Below are positions 22,902-34,465 of a stretch of DNA of 64,000 bases, one piece after another. Position numbers and translations under genes: made by a program. How positions within the stretch are numbered: position 1 is the first letter of the stretch; every line of letters starts with the position of its first letter. The notes under the pieces are model-generated. The model was not told where the DNA came from. It worked only from the letters and a program-made list of their open reading frames with translations, and did not search any database. The stretch comes from Guadua angustifolia (Eukaryota > Streptophyta > Magnoliopsida > Poales > Poaceae). Where the stretch lies: positions 21,226,423 to 21,290,422 of the forward strand of contig CM070515.1 in the NCBI GenBank assembly GCA_036346375.1, read 5' to 3'.

Positions 22902-25413
22902 TTGAGTGGGTCCTTGCAGAAGATAGCATTAGCTACGCCATTACTTCTAAGGAAGAAATTGTAAGGGTTTCCCTTGAGACTAGTATCCCAAGGATTTAAT
23001 AATAACACCAAGGAAAAATTTTCTTGAAAACTTATATTTCTTGTAGCACCAGTGCCATAGATTACCTACCACATATGTTGCCATTTTCTAGTTGAGTAGG
23101 ATGGTATTAGTAGCTAGGAAGAGAGATAGATAGTTGCCACAAGGGAAGTATGAGTATCTTGTTGCAAAGTTAGTAGTGCAATAAAGAAGACATACTTCTA
23201 ATACTTAGTGCTTGTTAGTTGTGATTTGACATGAATAGCTTGGTCGCTTGGAATCACAATGATCTTGGCTTTAACGTGAGCGACTAGTCGCCCAAAAGCA
23301 AAACAAAGCACTAAGTAGGAAGAAGGAAAGACAAAACAACTATTCTAAAGTTGGTGTAGCACGAGTATAGATTCTTATCAGGGTGGGTTTTAAGACCACA
23401 CATTCTCAGCAAGATAAGAAGTTGTGGTAGGCATACGCTACTCGTCGATGTACACGCGTCTCCGCACCTTTGCTCTTTCCGATCATTCATTCTCCCACAT
23501 TGTATTCATGGGCTAGCTATCGAGTTTAACAGTTATTATCGAGTTTCGTTTGAAACTGACATAGTTTGATCTAAAATTAGTTGATTTATCATTTAATTAT
23601 TTTTTTCAAATTCAAACTAACGAGCTACCATCGAGCTGAGCCTCTTTAATCTTTTTTCGTTTAAAATGAATTTATTTTAATTTTAAACTTACTAACTAAC
23701 GTAGTATAAACAATATGATTCGAGTCATATCAGGGTTTTTTTAATTGCCAACCATGTTCCACCATTCACCTCGCTTGGACCAGGGCTAGCTGTGGCCTGT
23801 GCGCGCGCGGCGGTTGATCAAGGAAGGATTGTGACTTTACTAAGCGCGTGCGTGCGGTGCGCGGCAGCATTCGGTGTGCCCGCATGGATAGTCTCTGGGC
23901 GGTCCCGCAGCTCGTTGGATGCAAATGCATGCATGTGCACCCACGGCACGTCCACACGACGGTTTGCGTGTAAAGCACAAAAAACACGCTGCTTTCCGTG
24001 CTCGCCACACTGGCGCATGCTGTACGTGGATTCTACAGTGGTGGACACCAGTCGGTGATGATCGGCTCCATTTGGAAATCGCTTATATATGTGCTCTGTG
24101 TTCGTAGATGTTCTTTTTTCCGTGTATTTTCAGTGATAGTAAATTAATTATATATCCATGAATTGTTTGTCTTTTGGAAAAGATAATACATCAAAAATCA
24201 CAAATGAACAATTATGGGAATGTACATGGTCTAGGCTACCATAGTACCATTTGGCCAATGTAGCAAATTAGAGTGATTCACAGGCATTTCTTATCACACG
24301 AGTGAAATTTGACCAAACGTCCATAAAGCGTCGGACCTTTTCTCTGGCCTCAGGTTCCTTTACAGCCCATACCAATATAGCAACTTAAGCAGTCTTCGGT
24401 CTTCAGCGCTGTTCGATCGAGCTAACGAATGGTTCAAATCGTCCATCAGTGACTTGTTATAAGGTATTGATACAGTGCTTGCTACAATAAAGAAAGAGGA
24501 AATTCAGGATACACCACTCCATTTATTGGCACATGGCTATATGTTATTGAGACAACGAGTGATATTTTCTAAAACGCTAACGAATGGAATAGTATATCCT
24601 GAATTTTTTCTAAAAAAATCGAATCAATGTTTTTGCTATGATATTATGAAAAAACTTGAACTGCCGCTTTTTTATCTAACGGTTCATACGCAACTGACAG
24701 TTCGACTGCATTGAATCTCTTTCCCCTACGAGGCTACGAGACATTGTTCCTGCTAGATAGAGTAATTGTTATCCAAACCAGAACGACTCTTTTAAAACTA
24801 AACACAAATCGGTTTCCACTTCTTCGACTGATTTAAATTCCCGTTGCAATTAGCCCAGGAGGTCAAGGTAGGGCCACATTCAGGTTTTACAATGAAATGT
24901 CCCGAGCTGATCATACTGATACTGGCGCACAGATGTATATAATAACTTATCTATTAAAGTCGAAGGAATTGAAGGCCAGCCAGCTATGCCACGTGTCATA
25001 TGTTTTTTTTGTGAAAAAGTCTCTCCGCAAATTTCTAAATTACATCTAGATCCTTCCATCGGTTATTTTTCAAGAGAGGCCCATAGTTTCGCATATTCGC
25101 GGACGGGTCTTCCATCGGTTATTTTTGTAAAAATAGAAATTACATCTAGGTCCTTCTGCCTATAATTTTGCAAAAAAGACCCGTAGTTCTATGTATTCGT
25201 GAACGGGCTCTCTGATGGTTCTTTTTCCAAAAAAAGAGACTCCGTGGTAACACAAATTCACTGTTGGCTCCTAGCCAGCCCATTTTTTACAACCCTCCTA
25301 GAAAACAAAAATTACGTTAAGATCTTTCTACCATGTTTTTTTTAAAAGAACCAATAAATCAAATTTCGCACTGAACGGCGTAACGTAAGATCCTACATAG
25401 TAGAACATAACAC
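22902..25413. other. Intergenic, no supported gene
   Basis: Mostly AT-rich. A GC-richer block at 23770-24060 is open on both strands without recognisable motifs. At 24990-25240 short blocks (catctag(a/g)tccttc, 'ttcgcg..cgggtct') recur at roughly 100-bp spacing, like decayed transposon repeats. Confidence 0.4.
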
Positions 25414-25555
25414 CTGATCAGTTGATCTACATCATATCGAAAGGTGGGTCCTTCAGCCAAGTCAGGATCAACGAAGCCTATGTTGGGCCATGTGATGGAA
25501 CCGTCTGTCTTGTTCGCAAGCTTTAAAGTTGAGTACATCATGAAAGATTGTTCCA
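25414..25555 (-). other. Orphan exon of an unrecognised gene
   Basis: A 142-bp minus-strand block between an attcag acceptor and a CAG|gtgtta donor, open throughout. It encodes a protein-like segment with STLKLANKTDGSITWPNIG and VDPDLAEGP, clearly non-random in composition. I do not recognise the family and see no partner exons nearby. It may be a captured fragment. Confidence 0.4.
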
Positions 25556-25656
25556 CTGAATCCAATACAAAGAAAGCAAGCTCTTACCAGGGCACGAAAG
25601 TATACGCACAACACAATTTTGACAAAACAATCCAAACTAAGGACTGACCACATATT

Positions 25657-26110
25657 ATTACTCCCCGTTTGGACGTTGGAATTTGGCTGGGAATTCAGGA
25701 ATTGGCATTGTACGTCAGAAACATCCGCTATTTGCATGCCAATTGGAAATGGTGCTCATTTCCAGCTGAATTGGAACACAACTAAACTATGCCATTGCCA
25801 CCCACTCCGTCCGAATCGGTTGAAATTGAATTCTTGAGTCTCTAGACTCTCTACCGAGAACTTCCAACTCTTCGTCTCTGCGGAGGCGTGGACCACCCCA
25901 CAGGTGAGCTCCTGTCGACGACCGCGGTGAGCCCCCCATCGACGACTGCTGGCACCGGAGCTCTCGTCATCAACCGCTGCCGGAGCTCCCATCGACAGCT
26001 GCGGAGGCTAGAGCTCCTGCTAATGACCGCGGTGAGCTCCTGTCGATAACTGCCGTCGACGAATCTCCCGTCGAGTCATTGACTGTTGCCACTGTCGAAG
26101 CTCTCTACAA
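25657..26110. other. Possible PIF/Tourist-like end and GC-rich repeat block
   Basis: 'TTA CTCCCCGTTTGGACGTTGG' near 25660 resembles a PIF/Tourist terminus with its TTA target. From about 25900 to 26090 'gtgagctcctgtcgac' and variants recur several times. No right terminus was found. Confidence 0.3.
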
Positions 26111-26261
26111 CCGCCGAACCTTTTTATATATATATTTGTTGTAGTATATGTATTATGTAATGTTGTAACATATATATATATTGTACGGTAGATATATTCT
26201 GTACGATATACGTTATGCACAATATTAACGAAACATCGCTAAAACGTAATTCAAATACATT

Positions 26262-26343
26262 AAAGCATTGTAATATTTAATTATTACATTGTTCATTCAC
26301 TTTTAAAGCATCATAATATTTAATTATTACATTGTTCATTCAC
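26262..26343 (+). repeat. 43-bp-period tandem duplication
   Basis: Two near-identical AT-rich copies (26262-26300 and 26305-26343) containing TAATATTTAATTATTACATT. Confidence 0.85.
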
Positions 26344-26365
26344 AATCGTTGACATCTCACTTAAG

Positions 26366-29300
26366 CTACAAATGTTCGTAAAACTCGCCTTCGGGTTGAT
26401 AACTTCTTGAACGATGAACCCAGTTAGCTGCTCTCGAAGGGTTTTAATTTCGTTGTTGAGTAGGCTGCTGGTGCCTAACTTCACGCGCTGTTATGGGAGA
26501 AATTAAAGCATTAATTAGTGTCAACGTCTTTATAAAGAAAAGTATGCGTCAACATGTAATGATATACCATCTTGCCATTGTAGTCCGTACTGTCAGTGAC
26601 GAACGTGTGCATATGTGTAATTGCGTAGTATCCACATAAATTGTTCCCTTGGGGCTGTCTCAGGCACGGAAAATCGGTTTTTATTCTGAACTTCTTCGTG
26701 AATAGACGATACCGCTGGCTCTTCTTGCGGTATTTGCGTACACACTGTCCATGGTTTCGAGTAGTCATTAAAATTAATTAGGTGCAATGGAATGAAAGAT
26801 TACCATAGCAATAATGCAACGACCGAGTTTACCTGTATAGCAACTTTATTAATTCTATGTAATCGTCTGTCGGTTTCCTCATTGAGTCCAAGATAGTGAT
26901 GTTGCTTTCGCCTAACATGATGACGAGAAGGATCCAATGAAAATTGCAGAAGCTAATTAGTCGACACATAGTGTTACGCATCAAATATGCAAGACTAGTA
27001 GGTAGAGAAACATGTACTGAAAGTTGTAGGGTAAAAGTACGTAAGTCTTGTCTTGTAGTTTTAGCAGCACCTTGAGTACGTACTGCTCAACCTCTTTTAT
27101 CGTTCTTAGATCTAGAATAAGTTTGCAGTTGACAAATCCCGAGTCGAGGAATCATACCCTTTCATTTAAGTCCGCTCTAAGTGTTATTGCCTCCATTCTA
27201 CATAAAAAAAAGAAGTCAGACCATCAGTTTAAGGGTATGTGAATGTACAACATGAATTAAACAAGAGAATTATAGAGTCCGCATTCTTAATATAAACTCG
27301 TCCAGGGCGTCTCGTTGGTACAACTAGTATAGTTCTATGTATTCTACCCAGAAAACGCCGTCCATGTTGTGAAAATCCACATCTTTGTATCTGATGGGGA
27401 AAGCATCGTTATTTGTCTCTTGGACATACTGTCGGTACCATTGATGTAGACGTCGTAACTGTGTTGTCAGTCTAGGCTCCTCATTTGGATCCACCAAAAC
27501 TTTCCCATTAACGAATGGCCACCTTAGAGGGGGCTCCTGCCCTGTAGCACCCCTTTGGTCTCCAGCAACAGCTGTTTTACCACCATCTCCTTTAGATTTC
27601 TTCCTAGAGATGCGTTCGTAGTCTGATCATTGGCTAAGTTGAGGAGATTTAGTTGCCTATCCTGTCTGTTTAACCGTCGCTAAGCCCACGAAGAAATCCC
27701 TTTTGGTAGCTTCAATTACAACCTTATCAGGAGGTGGAGTCTTTTTGAAGTGAGCTGTTACGCTGGCGTCTACTTCCTTTCTAGTTTCTTCTTCTGTCAG
27801 GTTATATGCTCGATTCTTGCTAAGAGTTTGTGCTGGCTTTATAGATGAGGAACTTTTCCCCCTTGACCATGTAGGATGTTGAGATCGCGGTGCTCTTTGA
27901 TTACTGTCTTGTGGCACTAGAGCAGAAGAAGGACCCTTTTTGGGTAACGCCAGAGGAGGAGGACTTTTCCTGGGTGGAGAGTCCGCCTCGTCATCATTAT
28001 TATGATCATCGTCATCATCTGAGCCAAACTTGATGTAGCGCTTGTGCCACACGATGAATGTGCCTAAGCTTTGTCCAATATTATTTTTCCCCTCCTCGCC
28101 CGGGATCTCAACCTCAACTTTGTGATATCTGTCAACCACGCTGTCAAATGATACTATTGTGTATTCCTAAGGAATTGGGCGGTTATGCAACATCTACCCC
28201 TCGATGCATGGCCAAGCCACCCCTTCAGCCACTTTGATGGTAATATTTCCTACAGGCAGGTGCAGACTGTAGCGTGCCGGCTCTACGATTTTGTCCACAA
28301 GAAAACTACATACTGAGTCCCCTTCAGGAGGGCCCACGGACGCTTGGCTACTTTTATGAGCACCGGTGGGACTCTAGAGCTGGTGGCGACGTCATGTGAC
28401 TGACGTTCGCTAAAGATGTGTGCTAGCATTTTTTGCATCCTTTACATCTTTTCTTCTAATTCGATTTCCCTTCAATGCATCCGGCCTTCTATTTCTCGTA
28501 CACGTGCATCCAACTGTTCTTGTTTGGATTTCTTTGGTCGTTTATAAATTTCGGCATCCTTTGGGAATGCTGCTTTCCAAGGCACCAAGCCGAACCCTCT
28601 AGTGCAACCAGGGTGCTCTTTATTACCCAAGGCGCGTGTTAGCTTGTCATTCTCCCTTTTTGGCTGGAAGGAGCCCTGAGTAGATGGGGAGTGGGCATCT
28701 GCGATCTTTTTTTATATTTTCTCGTCTTTCTCGCTTCTGAAGCTTAAGCTAGCATCATCCGACAGAGTAGCTCCCCTCGCAAGCAGCCAGTACTTTGATC
28801 TTGGGGCCATCTCGGGCGTCGCAGTAATAACTCCACTACGAGTTAGCTCTTCTTCCAGTGCATCCCACTTGGTTACTTTTCTTCACGTAGCCACCGGTGC
28901 CCAGCACATGTGGGTAAATGTTCTTGTCCAAATTTGCCTTATTCTGTTGGTTGATAGCCTGAGCTTCATCAGATTTCTTATACTGCACGAATTCATCCTA
29001 AAATTACTCTAACCTCGAGTATCTATTAAAATCTAGCGTTTGATCCTTCTTGACATACTCCTTATTCAGCTTTGTCTTCCAATTCTTCCATGCGGATCTC
29101 ATGACGGTTAGTGCACGTTTCTTGGCAAGCTCCAACTGATCTTCAGAAAACTGGAATTTGACTGTCAACTCTGTCCATACTGTTTCCTTGATATCATCGG
29201 AAACATACGACGGGCAATTGCCACGGCGTGTCCATGATTTGTAGATGATGGGCACATTATCTCTAGTCAGGAACCCGCATGCTGTCTGATATGGCCCAAG

Positions 29301-29652
29301 CAATGATGCAGATATAGCTGGTTCCCCAACTACATTAAGCTCCACGATCACCTTTCGTTCACCTATGCGCATCTTGCTGGGACCCCGCCCACAATGCTGC
29401 CTTTGTTCACTTAATGTTTGACCCTGCATTTTGACTGTTTCATTAGTCGTTTGGCTCTGCTAGAGAATTACCCCGTCTAGGTGAAGAATTTCGTTGGAAA
29501 GCACATCCTACTAAAGAATCGTACTAAAGAATTACCTAGTGTACATTTGTTGCCTCGGGTTGTTCTAGGTTGAGGAATCTTGTCGGGCTTTGCTCTGGGC
29601 TTTGGTTTACGGGCTCAGCGCTATCCGGTACTTTTCACTGATTAGAGGCCAT
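26366..29652 (-). pseudogene. CACTA-associated gene: plant En/Spm transposase-like domain, DUF8039-like region, Ulp1-like protease
   Basis: Minus strand. A short first exon (ATG 29652, to about 29535, one in-frame stop) is followed by a 141-codon block (29429-29004) resembling the plant Ptta/En/Spm transposase domain. Then come decayed segments including 'ALGNKEHPG..RGFGLVPW' (near 28620-28560), a linker with a Pro/Ser/Asp-rich stretch (28139-27657), and a C48 (Ulp1/SENP-like) cysteine protease. Its catalytic residues are visible: FHWILL with His near 26925, Asp in LDSMRK near 26875, and Cys in QGNNLCGYY near 26640. The C-terminus 'VINPKGEFYEHL' ends at 26366. Ulp1-type domains are carried by several plant CACTA and MULE families. 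Stops and frame changes mark it as decayed, though small introns may explain some. The element's ends were not found. Confidence 0.75.
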
Positions 29653-31276
29653 ATGCAGCAAGTTTATCTAAAATTTTAAATTAACAAAGTCATGAGATGA
29701 ATCTTCGCACAACTTGAATGACCATTTTGTCGTGCGTTAGAGTGGATAATATCAACGTTTTGCATATATAAGGCGTAATCACCATTTTGTCATGCGTTAC
29801 AGTTGCTAATATCAATATATGTGGTGTGTCGTACTTGGCTTGAATAGGCACTACCCGCCAGCGGTGGAACAAATTTTCTATTGAAATATACACTCCACAC
29901 ATTCAATTTTATAGTTTTGTATAGTAATTTTATAACATTATAGATTCAACATATATATTTAAAATTTACTAAAAATACAATACAAATAGTATATACCTGG
30001 CACTCCACCTAAATCCACCCCTGTTGGCTGCATGTAATTAATTGTCTTTAGAAAGGACAAATCTGAAAGTATTTTACTACCCAAGATATTTCAGTTTATC
30101 ATGCTTTTGTTGGCATTACCTAAAATCATTCAGGCACCCTTTATTCTGATTAAATAGAACAAAACTTTAACGTTTTAGAGAAAGGTCAAAGGTTAACAAG
30201 GGGATTCTTTATACCCTGGAGGGACTAATGTGTAAACCTACAGAATTTCAAGATCAAACATACTAGATTTGACACGAGCATTGAAAGCCCTGCCCCTTCC
30301 CCCAGCAATATTTTCTCAAGAACATTTAAAAACATGTTGTTCACTTTCTATGTAGGAATGTTAAATGGTGTATCTATTCCCCAGTATACAATATGTTTAC
30401 CTATGTTCACACAATGAAACATTTTACAAGATGGAATAAAGATACTGGAACCAACAATACGCATGAGATCCCAGGGACACCATAATGAGAAGGTACAGAC
30501 ATATCCACAAGCCATAATCGGATCAATTGTACAATAAAAGTAGCCTCAACTATCAAGACATCAAACTGACCTACCAAATTCTAACATTTTCCTAAACTAA
30601 AATCAAATCAAGGACAACATTAATTAAAGATACATAAACAAGATTGATCTGATATATCAGAAATTAAAAAAATTATGGAAATTGTTTCTACACTGCCATA
30701 TGGGACTCGCAGCTACCTTGACCCTACTTGATAGCATCACTTGGCAGCACCCATAGTCTTCTCTACGCTACCAAAACTTTGCTGAGCTAGACAAATGCCT
30801 AATATTTTGTTGCCGTGGCACAAGAGCAAACATCACTATGATCCTCTCATGCACAAGATCTCGGCACATAGGCCCAGCCATAATTGCCTCCTTCCAGAGC
30901 CACCATTGCCAAAGCTTCACCGAACAATTTACAATCTCAATTTACAAAAGAAATGTAATTTACAATCTCAATTATGTTTACAGGATTCCTCGAACAAATT
31001 GATGTCAGTTCAAGTACATTAACCCTAATCCGCACAAATAGACCCTAACCTCACGTGGGGCGGCTTCGGAGAGGGGGAGACGCCGCGTGGGGGGAGACGC
31101 CGAGGAGAGGCGTCACAGGGGGAGACGCTGGCAGGGGGAGGGTCCCCGTGGGGAGGGCCGGCTCGGGGAGGGTCGACGTGGGGAGGGCACGAAATCGCTC
31201 GGCGGTTCAAAACGGGAAAATGGCTAAGTGCGGGGAATAGGAGAAGAGGCCATATTTATATAGAAATGAGCATTAC
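29653..31276. other. Non-coding stretch upstream of the CACTA-associated gene
   Basis: AT-rich with no supported gene. At 31040-31200 there is a G-rich strand with recurring 'gggggagacgc' and 'ggggaggg' blocks, resembling a promoter or leader region for the minus-strand gene, though 1.4 kb away. Confidence 0.4.
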
Positions 31277-33940
31277 TGCCGGTTGAAGGATCGAGTTGGC
31301 CTAGAGGGGGGTGACTAGGCAACTCTTCAAAATTTCAGAATTACCCACTAAACAAATATAGCTTAACTCAAAAACTTAGCTACCAGAATCAGGAGATCGA
31401 CAAAAGCACAAACAACTTAAAATCAGCAAGAGATAAATACAACAAAGAGCAATAACAAGAAAGTGAAACTGAGACACAATGATTTATCCCATGGTTCGGA
31501 GCTCAACTCCTACTCCATGTTAGAGCACTTCTCACGAAGTACAGCTCCTTCAAAACTAGTCGCAGTAGCTTTGGTCTCCACTAAAGTGACTCTTTCACCA
31601 CTCCAGTGAGGTGAGTCCCAACCTCTCACAAACAATGGTGGCCTTCCACAAACACCTTTGGACAGATCACACCACACTTCCTCTAAGCCGTCTAGGAACA
31701 CTTTGTCCCAAGAGTAATAGACTATCCAAAAGTCCAGTCTCTTGGTTCACTTAGCTCGGCACTAACTAGACTAAACTTGGAGCCAAACAGTTAAAAGATG
31801 TTTGAGTTTTGAATTCAAGGTTGAAGCACAGTCTCCTTATTGGAATGAAAGCTCTAAGGTGTTAAAATGTCAAGGAGATCAAAAAGATCAAAATTTCTAT
31901 GAAGGAATGCTCAAGAAATGCTTATATAGCTATCTACACAGTATAGCCGTTACACCTACCACAGGAGTCATTGGAACGTGTCAGACTATCAAAACAGCCT
32001 ACACACATTTGCAACGGACTTAGGAAGATTAGGCTTCAATATTAGTCATTTATACTCTGGACCGATATTGTTGAAAAGAGCATTTGCACTGGACTGAAAT
32101 AGTTTGGTCTGTCGTACATAGAATTTGAGTGAAATTTGGTCCAGTAGAAGGATGGATATTTGAACATATGCACCGGACCTAAAAATCTGGTCCACCGAAG
32201 GTAGAGATAAAAGAGGTTTGTATCAACGGACTTTTTGAAAGAATAGGCCTAGTTCAACCGAGAAGAATACATTTGCGCCGGACTAAACTTTGTGTTAGCG
32301 GAAGACGGTTCGGCGTAAATGGTGTATGCTCGGTTTTACTTTCATTCAAAGAGTTTGTCAACAACGGACTTATAAAGGCATGGTCCGGCGAAGATATGAC
32401 TTGCACCGGACTGAATTTCTGAGAGAATGAGGTTAGTCCGTGATGAATGGAGTGCGCTCGGTTTGATGTTTATCAAAGGATATTTTAGCACCGGAAAAAG
32501 AAGAAATGGTCCGGCGTAGACTTTAATTTTGCGTCGGATGGATTTTTAGAGCAAACAAGGATGGTCCGGCGAAAATGGAATTTTGACTGAGGTTGCGCCG
32601 GTCTTAAGGAAAGAGCAATAAAATTTAGTCCAGGGAAACACGTAGAATTTGTTTGGGAGAAGGACTAATTTTGAGGGAAAATATGTGTCGGTGTTTCGTA
32701 TACCGGCAAGTAAATTTGTAGTCAAGGGGTCGCGCGTTCCCACTCCTTGAATGGTTGACTTAGGGAGCCCAAGATGTATACTGGTTCGGGCCGAATGTCC
32801 CTACTCCAGTTCGTGTGGTGGTTCTGTATTGCCTTAGGTGCAGAGGACTGCACGGTGTTACAAGCGAGGGCTAAGTGCTAGCCTCGAGCGCCTCGTGTGA
32901 GTGGGAGAAGTAAGAACTGTTCGCTCGTAAGAACCGTAAAAGCCGTCCCCTTCCCTGAGGGTCCTGCCTCCCTTTATATAGACGGAGGGGGCAGGTTACA
33001 TGGGAATTTAGAAAAGAAAGGATGGGGTGTCCTATGCCTAGGAGTCTTGGTCTTCAGTCCTGGTGACTGACCGGCGCTGCTCGCCCCATGCCGAGTCGGT
33101 AGACACATCGAGCGGCATAGTTTTCTGTTTCATCGGGAAGCGACGCACCTACCCTCTGCTCGTTTGTCAGGTGCTAACGCCGTAGCGCTGGGCTCTGGTG
33201 TTGCCTCGGGAGGGTGCGCATCCTCCCACTGTACATGACTGGACGATGAGACCGGAGATTGACTTCGGCAACCTCTCCGCCGTCTGGGGAAGGAGCCACC
33301 TGCCCTCGCACGGTCATTCTGAGCCGTCGTGTCCGTGGGGCAGGTGGCCAACCTCGAAGTCGACTGGTGACGGGCCGGCATCCGACCTTTGGTGGAGATT
33401 GCCTTAGCTTGGTCGGAACTTGTGAGGCGCCCGACCCATGGCGGGGTCGGACTATGCCTTGGCTTGGTCGGAGCTTGCGGGGCGCCTGACCCATGGCGGG
33501 GGTCGGACCGTCCTTTGGTCGGTTTGGTCGGGGACGAGTGTCCTTCGTGGTCCAGCGGGGCCTTCGGCCAGAGCTGGGCTTGGGGCAACCCATACGTCGT
33601 CCTGGGCCGCTGGGGGAACCCATAGTATGAGTATTCGTCAATATGACTAAGGATTTTGACTCCAAGCAGTCTAATTAATCTTAACCTATGAACCAAAGTT
33701 TGAATTTGTGTACAATCCCCTTTTATAGTACAGTTAATCTAAAATAATCCTAGCTACTTGGTTTGAATCATCTCCCAAGCCAAAACTAGGAACAAGGGTT
33801 CTTAATCTTGATCTTTTTTATTGATGTCTTCTTGGATACTCAATCAGTAACCTTCTTGATTAGGGGTCATTGACTTAGTCATCAACACCAAAACCATAAG
33901 TTTAAATATAATGAAAAATTAGGAGGCCTAGATGCTATAA
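31277..33940 (-). repeat. 3' LTR of the Sirevirus element
   Basis: Outer end TGCCGGTTGAAGGATCG; inner end GATGCTATAA next to the polypurine tract. It contains degenerate tandem repeats around 'cggact' and 'tggtccggcg' (about 32050-32600). Interrupted by a 955-bp Gypsy solo LTR; native length about 1.7 kb. Confidence 0.75.
32686..33640 (-). mobile_element. Gypsy-type solo LTR, 955 bp, perfect TSD
   Basis: Starts TGTCGGTGTTTCG and ends GTATTCGTCA, with perfect 5-bp duplications ATATG at 32681-32685 and 33641-33645. A minus-strand TATATAAAGG near 32973-32982 supports minus orientation. GC-richer than the host LTR. Confidence 0.9.
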
Positions 33941-33941
33941 A

Positions 33942-33957
33942 TCTTCCCCTTTTTGGT
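33942..33957 (-). other. Polypurine tract of the Sirevirus element
   Basis: Minus strand ACCAAAAAGGGGAAGA directly before the 3' LTR; the preceding TTGTCATCAATC is typical of this family. Confidence 0.75.
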
Positions 33958-34465
33958 GATTGATGACAACAAACATTTTCTAAGTCAGTGACATATTAAT
34001 CAGTCTGCAAAACAGAGTTAGTCTTGACAGAATATATACAGTTTATGCAGAAATAACTTTTATGCTCACTTTGAATATGTGCAGAAAAGTAAACAGGAAG
34101 GAAACAATAAGAGCACAAACAAATTCATTTTCAGCTGAAAAGGAGCGCAAAAGGATCAATTCTAAAAACATCGAGCATAAAGATATAAAAGACTAAAGCT
34201 AAACTTATAGTCCCCCAACTAACTCCCTTTACACCTTAGGACACCCAGAGAACTCTAGCTACAGAATTTCTCCCCCTTTGGCATCCAATGCCAAAAAGGG
34301 TGTCTATTTGCGTTTGGAGAAGGTTTTTGTGAGTCGACTAAGAGCCGAGCTCTTCCTTGGAGGGGACATAATCTTCACTTCATTTTCAGATTCTTCTTGA
34401 ATTTGGGAATGAGGAGTTGAGGTCATGGCTTGATCATGCCAACTTGGATAAACAGGATCGCCAGG

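Noticed and set aside
31025..31240. Overlapping open frames in the G-rich block
   Set aside because: Simple G-rich repeats keep several frames open; no protein-like pattern.
33130..33696. Open frames up to 188 codons within the Gypsy solo LTR at 32686-33640
   Set aside because: Composition-driven frames in GC-rich LTR sequence, with no motif and crossing the TSD boundary.
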